Origin: Saccharina japonica
Lineage: Eukaryota > Sar > Phaeophyceae > Laminariales > Laminariaceae
DNA length: 64,000 bases
NCBI GenBank assembly: GCA_008828725.1
Contig: MEHQ01004000.1
Coordinates: 45,866-109,865, forward strand
Direction of reading: 5' to 3'
Positions 23,901 to 38,900 of this stretch are shown piece by piece. The translations under genes and the position numbers were made by a program. The first letter of the stretch is position 1, and every line of letters starts with the position of its first letter. The notes beneath the pieces were generated by a model. That model ran no database searches. It saw only the letters and a program-made list of their open reading frames with translations, and had not been told where the DNA came from.

Positions 23901-26900
23901 CAACCTTTACCGTCGGATGGATCACGGGGTGCTGACTTGACGCATGCTACGGTAGAGACGCACACCTGCATACAGGCCATTTTCTGAGGGTGGCCACTTG
24001 AGAAACTCTATACGCCACCCTAAAACCGATTCTTGAGGAAACTAGAAAATAGTTTACCCGATAACCGATCCCATGGTCTTAAGTATAAAATGAAACACAC
24101 TGCATGACGAGAACGAAGTTCCGACGATTTTGTGTTAAGGAGCCCCGTCATTCAGGAAAAGTTTTTGCCAAAAAAAGGTATACCTTGTACCTCTATAATA
24201 GCACGCGTCGATGAGCATGGGGTTAACGCCGGCAACAAACCCAAGCGATGGGATGCGCCGTCCCGAACCTCATCGCAAATCGGTCGTCGTTTAGTTTGCT
24301 TAACGAACGGATCCGGCGGTGCTTGACATTGGTTCGCGCGCGAAACTAGATGTGTCGGGGTGTGGGTCGACGAGATGGTGCGAAATGCTGTGCGAAATGC
24401 TGTTCAGAACTGGTACAATGTAATGAGCGCCATGTTGGCTTCATTTGTTGTTCAGCAAATGAGCTGGGTGCAAACATGACTGACGACCGTAGTGGTGAGT
24501 CTTTCCGGGCATATAGGTTTTCGAGATGCAGAGCCCTACTTGGTCGGAGACAAAGCCGTGACTAGCGTAGCAGCTTTTCGTATGAACCCATAGAGGGCAC
24601 TAACGAGACCCCACTCTAGTTGGGCTCGCAAGCATTGACAATACTCGACGTTATGGCGCCGAAATCGAACCAAGAACCTATCGTGTTTGTGTCAGCGACC
24701 CTGCGACACTCCGCGCGTCGAAAACGAGTTACGAGCGACATGGACTTACAACCCACATACGAGCGAATGAGAAAGATAATTTACCACGTGTTCGCGAGCT
24801 TTGAAAACAAAAGTTAGAGTAAGCCACACTCAACATCTTGCATCTTTCAAATCGGCTCCGTCTGTACTTTGATCTTGCATCTGACCTGTTGGGTTTGTAA
24901 ATTATAGCGTTATATCCCCCCTCCCCCCATCCCGTATCAATGACGCAACCGTAATCAGAGGACACAGCAGGAGAGGGCGCTGGCCTATCCTTCACCGCAT
25001 GCCGACGATCGTTTGACGGTCTGGCTGCCTGCGGCGCGAATGACACGGTGTTTGCCAACAGCCGCGTTGCAAAGAAGGGCGGTGCGGTGGCCATGGGCAT
25101 CGGAAGCGGCCAGTCGGACGTGGCGTTCCATCGGTGCACGGTCGACAACAGCACTACGGGACTTGCCTTGAAGGACGATCCTCAGGGAGAGGGGGGCGCA
25201 TTCTCGGTTGGCGGGGGGGTCACACTTCTCCTGTCGGATTGCATTCTCACGAACAACTATTGCGGGAAGAAGGTGCTATATTGGCTGGGCTCTTGATTCA
25301 TATGTATGCGTACCCTTATCGGTGTAAGTACCAAATGTCCACGAGTAGGAGGTTTCACTCTTGAACCCGGTTTTCCGTTGAGGGACTTGCCAACGTATCT
25401 ATGCAGTCAGGTTAGGGTTTCACCAGTCATCGTTGGGTGGGAGATGCTTCTCCTGGTTGAGCGTACAGGGTCGCTTGATACCGGCATTTAGCGTGACACC
25501 TTGTAAGGTGTACTACATTAGAAACCCCTTCTGCAAAGGATATGGATAAACGGATATGGAGAGTGGCTTGGGGGTGCTCGAAACCGTTTGTGTAGCCTGC
25601 GCGAGATTTGTTAGATACGACGACGATATTTTTCACCAACCTGTGATAGGCTTATATGACACCAGGTCCTATCAGCAAGATTGTAAACTACGCACGCGTT
25701 CGTCGAATTGAACTTTGCCTGGGTGAGTTCAGCTGCCCATCCGTGCGTAAATCGTCGACATGGGGGTACCTGAAACAAGTATCGGATGCATAAACGACAG
25801 GAAATTGCGCCTGGGTGCGTCAGATGTCATCTGCCTGGATGCGTCCAACTTCGAACGTGTCCGTGAACACAGCGTACATCAGACCCCGCCCCCTCCCCCC
25901 TCTTTTCCACCGTTGCATGGGGTACGCATTTTTCACGCAGGGAGGGGTACTAGTCCTTTCTTCAGGAGACGATCGGATAGACAATCCGGGCGCTAGGGTC
26001 ACCCTGCGGAACTCCTCCTTCCGATGGAACATGGCGGACCTCGACAACGGAGCGGTGGCGAACGTGGAGAAGTTCGCTTCGATTTTGGTCGAGGGAGACG
26101 GAAACGTGTTCGAGGGGAACAACTGCGGCGCGGACGGTGGTGTGTTTGCGTCGACGACCGACACGTTGGTCACCATCGAAGGCGGCACGTTTCAAGGAAA
26201 CACCTGCTTTCTGGTGAGTCAAATGTTTCAGCGGCGGTGTAGCTGGCGCCCCTCCCCTCGTGGGACTGTTGAGACAATAGTGTCCCCACTTCTGGTGTCG
26301 GTGTGTTAATGACTACCGTTGTCGTGTATGGTTAGACCGACTGGGGAAATGCGGTGCAAGGTTTCATTCGATCCAGGGCACATGCGTCGTCGAACCGATA
26401 CTGTTGGAAGTCCGCTGTAACCAGCCCCACACGAGGGTCCGTCCTTCGATCACACGAGCGAACGCTTCACATACTCACCCTTCAAAAGCGATTAGCTGCC
26501 ACGTGCCACTTTCTCTCTCCTCGCCACTAGAGAAGGCGCATGTTCGGACTACTATCAACAATCAATCTCTTACACCCCAAGCCTTGAAAATTATTTTCAA
26601 TTGCACTCCTTTGTCATGCGTACAGGTTACCCGAACAAGGCCACAGCGCCTTTCGGCCAGATTAGAACCAAATGCGGCACATATGTCTCGTTGTCCGACA
26701 TATCGGAGGCGTTGTTTTAATTATAGAAAATCCCGAACGTTCCGTTGTCCAACCGAGTGAATCCTGACAGAATCCGCCGAACTTTCCGTTGCCATGACTT
26801 ATATGTTGCGCCCCTCATGTTTGCCCCCCCCCCCTGCTCTTGTTGCTTAGAATGGAGGCGTGTTTTGGTCAAAAGGAAACGTCAGCATTCTGGGCGGGAC

Positions 26901-29900
26901 ATTTACCGAGAACGAGAGCCCGCAGAACGGCGGGGTGTTCTTCGGAGAGGACTCTAGCCTCGTCGTCATGAAAGGCGGGAGCTTCGAGGGCAACATGGCC
27001 CAGGATGGTGCTGTTTCGGTTGTGCTCCAAGGTTCCACGATACAGGTCGAGGGCGGGGTCTACACTGGGAACGTTGCGGAGAGGCAAGGCGGCGTGTTCT
27101 CTGTTTATGGTGGGGGGGGCATCCAGGTAGGCCGGAGAAAAGTGTTGGAAATATTGTTTTGTACGATATTTGCGATGCATGGTATATAAGGTGTAGAGGC
27201 GCACCTTGTTTGCCTTTTTTGAGGCTCCTGAATTTAGGAGTTCTACACTAATATCAAGTTAAAAACTAATTATAGATGAAAATTCAAATTGAATGCTAAG
27301 GTCTCAATTATAAACCGAAAACAACATGAACGAAACAAAATGAGATTTCGACGATTTTAGGTAAGGAGTAAAGTCTGTTTGTATACGCCGCTAGGTCATC
27401 CCACGGTAGGGGTGCAGTAGAGTTTTCTGAGCTTCTCCCATGAGGAGCTGAATATCTCACCCGGAACATGGCTTCGGAAACATTCGTTCGCGCAACCCGA
27501 CCAAACCTTCCAATGCGGTAGTCCAAAAACAAATACACCAGTAAAATAAGAATAGCATCCGGTGGTTCCTCACGTGAGGAGCACAACCGGCCAGAAAATA
27601 TGGAGCCTAAACGTGGTACCCCTGCCGTGGGATTGCTCCGCTGTCGAACGCCTCACTTGCTAGCACGCGTGGCTATACCGCGAATCGTCAAGGAGAGGAG
27701 TAGATGAATTACTCGTACCACCAAATACAAAATATACACGTACAAGTAGGCCAGTACCTGTCATCAAAGGCCCACCATAAACACCACACAGGAGTGAGCC
27801 GTACCTTTCCGTCACGCTCCATCCTAACCTATATACGGGCAGTATATTATTATCAAAGCCCGGGTCGTATCGTTATCATCATCGACTGCTCCCATAGGGA
27901 CCAGCAACACACTTCCAGCTACGAGGCATACTAAATAATGCCTCGATACACAATACGAAACCCCACGATATATTAAAACATCACATGCGGGAAACCAGTA
28001 TCGAGCAACCGCATACCACAAACAACGTCATCCACAAAACGCTTAGTACCGAGTCGTGCTTCCGCTTTCGTAGCCCGCGTCTACACAGCGCTTAATCTGC
28101 TTTAGGTGACAGTGGGTAGTTCTGCGTTTTTTACTGTCCCTGGGAACAACGAGTATGACTCTCGCTTCGTCGTCGCCGGGCGACCAGTGCTGCCCAGCGT
28201 CACGCCCGGCCATTGTTGTGATTCGTGATTGTAGATATGTGGTATACGGCCAACGCGTGGTTTGTCAATTGAACTGTCGCCAACGGAAAGGGGGAAAGAA
28301 AGGGCATACGGGTATATCCCGCCCAAGACTGCAAAGTAAAGGACCTCGAGCTAGGCGGTGGGACGACATAAATCTGTCTCAGGAATTCGACCAAGCGCCC
28401 CTGGTTATACTGTTTTTTTACAGGTTTTCGCACGGTACAGGGCTTTGACTCCTTTGGCCTTTGTAAGTACGTGAACGATTTGGTCGTGAGGATAAAATAA
28501 TACTATTACAGTAATAAGTAGGTGAATAGTGTTTCCACACGCTCCGAAATTTAATGACGACGCCCAAAAAGGGCGTCAGTCGACGAGCGATAGAAGTGCA
28601 CCAAGTATTCACCATCAAGCTTTGCAACCGGTGTCGTCGGTCTGCATGCCTCATGGCGCACGATAACGCTTCCAAAGGGCCGTACAAGCTGTTGTTGGGG
28701 AAGGGTATGGAATGGCGCCGTGCAGCACAAATGCGTGGACAGCGACGCCACTTCCGAGCCGAACAACGAGCACGCTGTGGCCGTGCTTGGCATGCCATGT
28801 AGCGTGTTTGGCATGCCCATGTAAGGTTTTCGCCGTCGGCGCAACAACGATTTGCTCGATGCTGTTTGCGTTGCATCTCCTGGCACACACGCAGATCTCC
28901 TTCTTCGCAATGCTCCGCAATGAAACGAACACATACATGCGTTAATCGTGGTGTAACTATCCTCGCCCCCCCCTCGTCAAATACTTCGTATCGCTTCGAC
29001 GACAACCATGTTGTCGTCTGCTGTATCGTTCGCCCAGATAACCGGAGGAACATTTACTAACAACACTGCCGACTACGGGGGGTTCTTGTACAAAGAAGGG
29101 GAAGGCGTTACCTCATGTGCTGGAGCGTCCATCCTGCAGCACAAAGGCGTGGACGGCGGCGCAATCCACGCAGTCGACGGCGCGGTCGTAGATTGGGCTT
29201 GCGACATAGGAAACAACTCGGCCCTTGCGGGGCCTGCCATGTGAGCAGAGAGGCATGGTACTTGCGGTAGAGTTGCGTCATAGGTTTTCGGAGGTTGGTG
29301 TCACTTGAGGAGCCTGATACTTTCCCCCAAAACCTGATTCTGGAGGGAAACAAACGTGCTACTCGTACGTACCCGATGCACAATCCCATGAGATAATCAA
29401 ACAACTGACAATTTTGCAGCACAAAAATGGAATTTCAACGAGTTTGGGTTAAGGAGCCACGTCATTCTATACACTGTTCAGCCTAAAAAAGGTACAGTAC
29501 CTCTAGCGTAGCACGCGTCATTATGCCACACTGTATAGGCGGAGCCAAGCCGTTCTTCGCGACCAGTAGGTAAGCGTATACGCACCACGCTCGACCGCAA
29601 GACTGAGGTGGGTACAGTAGTAACATGCAAGAAAGATTCACCACTGTGATTGTATGGCAAGCGTCAAGGGCATGCGGTACAATCTATCTTCGCGTGCAAC
29701 TCAAGAGGTGTGTGTATTTGTAGGTGTGTGCTTCGGGGCTCTCAGCCTCCTGCCTGTAGTCGCTTGAATCGGCCGTCCGTAAGCTTCTTGCGCTTCGGGT
29801 TTCCACGATCCAACGGATAATCATAACGATCCTAAAGCGTGCGGTCGCTAATATGTACTGAAAGGTTTGAACTAGAAGTCGACTTTCAATATTCCTGATG

Positions 29901-32900
29901 ATGACAGTCCGTATATGTAGTGACTCGACGCACAAGTACATATTGATATATCTCGGCGTTCCGATCTAATGCCATGCGTCGATCATCGTACTGTAAGTTG
30001 TAGGGGCGCACCCGATATACCTGAAGCCCCCTTTCCGTTCAGTGCTCGACGCTTTGCAGACGATTTTCTGCCAACCAAGAACCCGTGCAGCGTAGGATAC
30101 CGTTTCGGGGCTAAGAGTTCGTATGACGCAGTCGTCTAAAGGGGCGTCTAAGCGCGGGAGTGCGTTCACGCCTGAATGACATAGGTATCCACGACTGCCC
30201 ACGCCACGATGATATTTTCCGGTTCCTGGGAATGCGCATCAGGCTGGAATAACAGTAGCAGCAATGAGCAAGATGTTGGGTGTACTAGACGTCATGCATC
30301 TATAGGTGTGCCTCAATACCTCTACAAGTATAAGTGTGTTGCCGAAAAGGGGTCGCTCGGTGCCTCATGAGATCTCTCCAACTTGGGAACGAACTCGACC
30401 TCCATTTCGTGGTATAATGCGTTCGAGCGTAGCCCCAAGTTCCGGGAGGCCAGTCGGCGAGGACACAACCAGACCGCAGGCTGTTTTTCGTTGGGATGGC
30501 TCTGCTGTTGGATGGCGTACTACGACGTTATCACTCGCGAGCCGTTGCGAGCTGTAGGGTGTGTTCCGGGACGGATTGTCGTGCGCCTTTCAGATTGTCT
30601 TGTCCCCGCGCAATCGATATGATGTGACACCGACGGTGATATCATCAACAATATTCGTTTACGCCGTGCCGTACTGTTGATTTTTTATAGCTACGCTCGG
30701 GACGGCGCGGATGTGGAACTTCGAGGGGTTTCGCTTTTCGACAACACCGTGGCGCGAGGCAGTGTGGTCTTCGTCGTTAACAGCGTTCTCAAAAACTACC
30801 AGGTGATCACAAATATCAGCTAAAGTAGGCCTTGAGTAAACCGCTTGTAAATCGTACAAGGCACAGCTCGAGCCACTGACTTCGATTTAATGTAGCGATT
30901 GGTATCGTGTGCTGCTTTGCGTTCCCCTCCGGCGGTCGACAAAATAAGTGCATAAACCCAGGTCGGTTTCGCCAGCAGTGTATCCACGCGCGCTAGTGTG
31001 TAGAGCACCAACGACCCAGCGGTTTGCCGCAAACATTTTGTTGCTCCGATATACAGAACAATGGAAGAGTGGACCCGGACACAGCTATACCTTGGATACC
31101 GCAGTCGTATGCGGATGTCGGGTGTCGGCATAGGAAATATCAGCCGTGTGGTCGATTTGGGGCATGCGTAAACCGTCTGCGTGCCTCATGTATATATTGT
31201 TTCGATGATGCGGTATCCGCAAAAAAGGCATGCTGTATGAGATCGTGATGCAGTATAGTGTCCTTGACACAGTATAGTGTCCTTGACACAGTATAGTGTC
31301 ATACGATGCGTATGGGCTTACTACTACCGTGGGAGGCATGCTGCACTGACTCGGTCGAAATGTCATGGCACTGGCAACCTTTAAATGCTGCCGACTCTCC
31401 GATGTTGCTTCCCCAGGTTGCACGGGCCGGGGAACATCAGTCCGTGCTTCAACTAATTTCGCAACGATATCTGAGTTTGTTGTGTGTGGTGCAATTGCGC
31501 AGGTGGACTTTAAAGACTCCTCGGGATCATCAGACCTGTCCGCGGTGCAAGTGGACCAGGCGTCAAGCTACATGGCTGAGGATACCTCCTTCACAGGGTT
31601 TGAGGGAGAGGTCCGGTTCTTCCGTAACATATCCGGTGCTGTAGTAGTAGATCCGTTGGATACGTGTTAGTCGACAATACGCCTTTCTAGACCCGCTACT
31701 TAGCGCATCTGGGACCATGATAGATCGATGAACAAAAATACACTTTTGGTCATACCACCCGTACATAAAATAGGGGGATGGTGCAGATATTGGGTGCTTA
31801 CTACTGTAGTACGCGCAGAGAGGACCCGTGTAGCTCAGGGCGTCACCACCTACCGTAACCGTGCAGACTTCCACAAGCCGTCCTCGTCATACAGTCCCTG
31901 CCCCATTTCCCCCTCCGATGTTCTAAAACGATTGACCTGCTGGGTACACCGTGAACCCAGTATTTGTGTACTCGCTACTATAGCAAGCCTACGGCTACAG
32001 GCTCGTTTACAGCATGTTCATCTGGTAACCGTAGGAAACGAGCAGTCAGCAGTACCCACCGATCGCTCTTTGGCATGGGCTTAGTGACTGTCCCAAATAG
32101 GTTCGCAGACAATTCTCCCTGAGCCAGTGTGTGTTTGTGTCGGCTGACGGTTACCAGGCAGTCGTTTTCAGCGAAGGTAAACTGTTTATGGACGATTGCG
32201 ACTTCAGCGGGAGCACCTCCTCGGTACTGGTCTACTCAGAGCCAGGCTCTACAGCGGTTATCAGGAACACCGCGCTCGGGGACAACAACTGTGAGCCACA
32301 GCGGAGTTGAACCAATCAAACACTATGTAGCCTTCATGTTTCCTCCCATTGATAGCCAGAGTTTGCACGTTTTGTGGATCACGCTATTAATAGTATGTTG
32401 TACTGGCTGTCGCCTCACGTCAGTCGCCCCGTCGTATCGTGACATCGAACAACTTCGTATTTCGAATGTGAAGAATGCCTCATTAAGATTTACCCTCCAG
32501 TACCCTCCTCTAATATCTGGAGCAATGCCTGTCGCTCTGGCCACCTCCGTTGGAACCTGTTCACGTCTACTGTATCTGTTCCGCTAGATTTTTCGGTTGC
32601 CGAGGCCAGTTCGGAGGCTGCAGAGCTGCCGAACGCCACGTCGTTGACCAATGTCCAGCTCAGATGCGGAGATGGAGATGGAGGGCAGGGCGAATGGACA
32701 AGCGATTCGCTATGCAGCGAAGGGTCCGCCTGCCTGGACGGCGACGTAGGGGTATACTGCCAGTGCTACCAGCCGAAGCGGCCAGACTCCACAGAGGTGC
32801 GTCACCCATCACTAAACAACTGTGAAACGTTGTTTTTTGGGAACTTTTGATTGATATGTGATCATGTGGTGTTTCACTCAATAAATAACAAGTGACACCC

Positions 32901-35900
32901 CGCCTGGTGTTGGTTTCACCCCCATATTCGGCGGCGATGCGTGCAACGATAAAGGTATACCTTTTTTTGGCTAAACACATTTCTGAATGGAAGGAACTCA
33001 AAATCGTCGGAGTTCCACTTTTTGTGTCGCGATATTGTTTATTGTATACTCAGGCCATGTTATTGTTAATCGGGTATTATAGCACTTTTATTTCCGTTCA
33101 AAAACAGGTTTTGGGTGAGGTATTATATAGAGCTCCTCAAGTGACCACCCTTGTGAGGCAAAAACATGGTGCATCTCTACCTTAAGGTAGCATGCGTCCG
33201 GCCACATCACGCGTGAAACTCCACCTTAAATATGGTAACACGACTGAAGAATACCTGAGTTGTTTGTTTTGTCGTGGTAGCGTGTATTCGATTGCTGGGG
33301 TTTCTTTCTCCCACAGGGTCGCCGATAGCAGCAACATCTAAATCCTTTGTGGCGTGTTTAGTTTTGATCGAAACACTTCATCGCTCCTCGATGGTCTGGT
33401 CGATAAGAAAAGAGTTTGCGCTTCGCTAGCAGGAGCCTTGCCTTGGCCTACCCGTTGCGATTTAATGGGGAAATCGGTAGGGGGTTAGCATCACATTTTG
33501 GGAACGTTGTCTTTGTTGCCCCAATAACTACCACTGATGTTGCCCCATTAACAACCACTGACTTTGAGGGGAAATTACAGTGATACCTGATGAGCTATAT
33601 CCCATGGCTTAAGTATACAATGAAAAATGGTGGATCAGAGGATATTAAAGATTTTTGCAAAATAGGGGCACGGTATGGGTAGGGTCTGTGTAACGACGCC
33701 TCCAGATGAACTACAGCCACCAACCCCAACAGCAGCTTCTAATCTCCTTCGTTGGTACTTTACAACGGGAAATGCCGGCAAAACCAAACCGTAGGACCAC
33801 GTACTCACATTGTTTTCCACACAAAGCATTCCAAAGCTGGTAGCACCAGTGGTCTAGTGGTCAATCCCCGATGCTACTAGCGTCGATCCTGGAGTTCGTA
33901 TCCCAATGTGGTGATGTTGTGAATTTGACGAATCAACTCCCGAGAGCGCCGAGCGTGAGGGGGCGTTTTTTTTCGTGAGTCGATGAGGGAATAAAGAGCC
34001 GATACTTATTCTTCGCTATACGTAATGAAGTCACGTACGGTATTGGGGAGGGATGGGTGAGGAGAGCCTGCCATGTGACCCCGAATTTGAGTTACGACTT
34101 TGAGGGAGCGAGAAAGATGGAGGGCGAAGACGATGACTAAGATAGGGAAGCAATCCTTACAGAGAGTACTATGACGTTAATAGGGGTACTATGACGTTAA
34201 TAGGGGTACTGTGATATCCATGATGTTTTGTACGTGAAGTGCGCGTTTTCATCAGCAAACTTCGGTGCCCTTTGTGATTTTATGCATGGCGAGACCTATG
34301 ATCCCCCAGTTTGGTTAAGTTGTTGGTTATAACCTGATCGCGTCAAACGTTCTACTCGTATCTGGGAGTCCAGTCGATCTCGACGACGACGTCGTCTATC
34401 TCTTCCGTGACGTTCTCCCGTGGCATGCACTGGCCTACATTTGGAGAGGATGAACGGGAGGCATCAGTGTTGTGTTTCACCCGTTTCGCGCGAAACGGCT
34501 TATTCTGCCAGGAGCGTTTGGTTATTTGTTGAGGTGGTGCCGGCCACCGTCAGAGCGAACCGTTACATCGAAACTCTTGGGCGGGCGTGTTCGCAAGCAA
34601 AACGTGTCCGAACATATTGACGAGAAGTGCAGCACGAGCCCCACAAAGGAGCGTGAGCCGCTGGCGTAGCGGATGAGTGATTACAACGCGGACCTACAAT
34701 CCTACCGTAGGTGTTTAATCAAACACGCACAGCATGATACTACGTGTAACCGGCGTGCCGGCCTGCGACATTACGATGGCCAATACAGCACAGAGTCTTT
34801 GCTCGGGCTGCTGGTAGGTGGTGGGTGATGCTTGTAGTAAATTCATATATACGACGTCCGAAGATATGTAATCTCTGGGCTAAGACGGAATACACAAAAA
34901 GTCCAGATGGAAGCGTGCACAACCGAAGTAAGCGAGGTGAACGGGTTTTCCGCCTAAAAAGGAAGCCCGAAAAGAAACGTTTCACTGACGACGAGGAGAG
35001 AGTGCTGACCGACCCTCAGCGAGAAAATCATTCCTCCGTCACATCTCGCCAAGGTTAATCAGGCACGCATGTGCTATTTGCTACCATCGGCGTCCTGATG
35101 GCCGACGACCACGGACATTCCCTTGTAGAACGTTAGCATTACTGGTGTAGTAGTGTACTGACCGATCCACAGCAATGCTCCTTTGTGCGTTCTCGTCAAA
35201 GTCGGCCAATTACTGTACGCTCGTGGTATGCATAGATTATCTTGTTTCGAAAGAGCACGTTGGCGAGCGTGTGAGGGGAGCGAGAACTCCGTCACGACTT
35301 TCCAGCATATATATATAGTCAGCACGTTAGATACTAACGACGTTATTCAATACTAACTAACCAGCGCGGTGTGTCCACAAACCGGGATGTTTTGGGTGAT
35401 ATCTCCCACAGTTCGCCTCACCAAGCGCCATTCAATGTGCATTTAGTTGTTGTATGATCTTGATATTGGTTCTGCCGGCAATGTACGATGATCGTTGGGA
35501 ACAGCCTCCGCTGACCTAGAGGCTACTTCAACTGACCCCCTGCTCACTGGGCGTTGTTTGCTGCTGCTCCTGGTACCGACGTAGGGGTGGTGGTGACAGT
35601 GAGTGGTGACAGTTATAACCTAAGCACTCATACACACATACCCGCCGCGATATTGTTTTTTCCCGCCGCGATATTGTTTTTTTCCCTGTCGTCATCGAAA
35701 CCTCCTCTTCTTTCCCCCCGTTTCGGTATTTTTACTCTAACATCCATTACGCACATGGCGACTACAGAGGTGCGTGAGCGGGGATTCTACCGCACTAAAC
35801 CTCGTTCAAACGAGCACGCCGGGAATCACCTACTTCCCGGGGTTGCTCGAAGGGGGTCTGCTCCTATCCTACGAACCAACGGCTTCTTTGAGCGCAACCG

Positions 35901-38900
35901 GTAGTGTCAGTGGTGGCAGTGCCAGTGGAAGCAGTGTTGACGGGGCTGAGGTAGAGGAAGGGTCGCATGCAGGCGAGGGCGGCATGTTGTGGAGCGTGCA
36001 GGCCTCGGTGGCTGACCCGACGATGATGACTTGGACGGTCTTTCCGTCCACGGGGCTTCTATTGCCAGGCGAAAAGTGAGCTGCGGGGCCCGTCGTATCG
36101 TGACAGACGTTGTGGAGGAGATTAGTTTCGTTTTTTGTTTTTTGCTTATCCCTTTGCGGACCCAGACACGGTTACGGTTGTAGAGCTTCACTCGTCGCAC
36201 GGGTGAGCTCTGCCCAATTGACAGGGTACAGTTCGTGGTCGACCTACGGTAGGGAAGGGAGTCCATCGAACGGGCAAAGGCGGCACACGCCGTCCCACCA
36301 TAGCGCAGCGCTGCGAAGTTTTGAATGTATTGTGTTTCCCCGCGTTTGAATGCGCAATTCTCACGTCGACGTATTGTGGTGCAGGGAACCACGTCCAGTT
36401 CTGGAGACTACTATCGGCCACAGAGATAATGCGGACCAGACGTCCCTCCTTTAGCGTTCGGGGTGTACAGGTTCCCGTTGCTCCGTTAGCACATACCAGA
36501 TACCTGGTACCAGGTATTCTAGCACGCCGACGACCATATTTTAGTACCTACTGGCGAACGATTTGTAGATACTATCCTTACTCAAGCATACTGTACCTTA
36601 TATAGACGGACACTCACCACCTCTGATAAAAAAAAAAGCGAGCACGGTTGAAGGTAGAAATAGGTCGTCTGCTCCTATGTTGATTGCGCCCCCACCTGAA
36701 TGTTTCTCAGCCAATGTGTATTCCACTGCGGGCAGGGATCATGTTCTGATTGGTTACAGGTAACATGTACCATTAGTTCCTTCGAACGAGAATAACGTTG
36801 AAAACAGCACTTGAACAGCGTCGACCGTGCGGAGTAACTGGGGCTGCCAGGGTACGGGATGCGCCGCACTGCAACGCGAAGAGCCGTACGACCCCCGTAC
36901 GGCATAGTAACAACCGCCCTTCTACCGCTGCTGCTGCCGCACACTCATTCTCTAGGAACATAATACACGATCGATCTATTAATAACATTTTTGTTGGTCG
37001 ATTTACGCTGGCTCCCGAATGTTTCGTGTGGCATACTGCCATTCAAACACTATCGTGGAAACATACAGCTCGACAAAAGCACGTGCGATTACGACACGTT
37101 ATCTGGGCGCATGACGCGCACGCCGCGCTTCGATCATTCTGTGCTTTGTCATAGCTTCCTGTGGTGTCAGCGTTTCTTCGCTCTTTCTCTTGTCACCACA
37201 TGATTCGTTCGTTGTTTCACGCCTATCTGCCTGTCTTTCTGCTGATTGGCATGTTGATTGGCATGTTGCCCCAACCTACCACAGCATCACTCTAAGAGTG
37301 GCGACCTTACCCGGCACGTTCTTCGACGGCACCGACACTGTGACCTTCAAAGCAGTAGACGTGATGGGTTCTTCCTCCTCCACGTTCTCGTCGACGTCTC
37401 CATCCAGCGACGGTCATAACGACGACGGCAGTTCCAACTCTGTCGCGGCCGGGGGAGAGAGTAACACGGCTTCTTTCGAGGTGACGTTCTTCCACTGCGC
37501 GGCGGGTAGCTTCTGGAACCGCGAGCTAACCAGTGTCAATGGCCCGGACGGGCACACCGGTACCTGCGAGACCTGCAACGAAAATGAAGAAGACGGGGAG
37601 ACACAGGTATGTGCGGCGAGTGACGACGAAGGTTCGGCGTTCGACTCTATTGCGTTGATTGTTGCCCCTTTATTCTGATATACAGGCCTACTTGAGGGAC
37701 AAGCTACGTGTCGTACGACTCCTGTAAGGTAAGTGGTCTATTGCAGAGCGGCAGTTGTACACCTCTTCAATGAAACATTTCTATCAAAATGGTCACGTTG
37801 TGTTATGAAGGGTACGTACCGAACAATACCCGGGGTATTTACCTGTTCCCGGAAGTCCTGAGAGTCACACACGACATTTGTTCTCGTACCTGAAACGTCT
37901 GCGAGTTATGGACGCCCCTAGTACAGTACCCTGGCTACCGCTATGCTGTTGCATAAAGGTTAAGCGCACGGGTACGGGTACAACATTCGTATACCTACCC
38001 GGAACTTCTGTGTCTTCTGAAATACTTCAATACCCGTACCTGGAAGTTCCGCAGGCTCTGTAAGACTTCCATACCCGTGCCCGGAACACGCAAGCCCCCT
38101 ACAAAACATAACTTTGAAGAAGTGGGTGCTTCAGTAGTGTGTTTTTTTGCCAATACCGAAACATATACAAGTGCATGCAAAGAAAAGGTTGAAGATCTGC
38201 GCTTGCCGTGCAGAAACAAACTACGGCTATGCTTCATTTCCCATACGTGTGTACATTACTGGGAAACGGGTGTGCCAAGAAACAGGAGATGTGTCCGAAA
38301 ATATTATAAAGTCCGCGAAATATATGACAGGTAGTTCTGCGGTGTGACCGCCTATGGTTACATAGTGTTACCAATACCACCTGGACGGCCAATTTCTTCA
38401 CTACTTGTATGGTACCAGACACATACCAGGTACTTTTTAGTAAGGAACAGAAAAGGCGATGGAGGCTGGATTCCTGCTTTTTATTGATGATGCGTTGTAC
38501 ACAACGTTATGCACAACAATTCCCGAATTACCCGGTGTGCAATGGTCAAGTCTGCCACATTTTTCGCCGTTCCCAAGCGACGCGGCGGTGAGAAAGTTAA
38601 ACGTACATTATACTTCCTGCATCTGCTTGGGTTTCCATACACGGGTGCCATGACACCACCCCGCAGCGCCGAGCTTGTCAATGGCGCCCCTGTGTACCAT
38701 TTGGGCTCCGAATCAAACGCATCCCCATTGTCCCCTGTTCTTGTTTTACGCACGAAGGGCATTGACTGCTCCCAGGCGGGCGAGACTCTTCAAACCTTGT
38801 CGGTGAAAGAGGGATACTGGCGGGCCAAGCTCGATCTGCGTTTCTCTCGCGAATGCTTCAACGAGGTATGCTTTCTGGTGGGATATTGCGGCTTTGTTTG

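Noticed and set aside
28418-29053. Minus-strand frame of 211 codons in intron 5
   Set aside because: No domain, biased Cys/Arg/His composition, overlaps exon 6 on the other strand.
34825-35058. Basic frame of 77 codons in intron 10 (RSKRGERVFRLKRKPEKK)
   Set aside because: Looks somewhat protein-like, but there are no splice sites in phase, no motif and no homologous block that I recognise.
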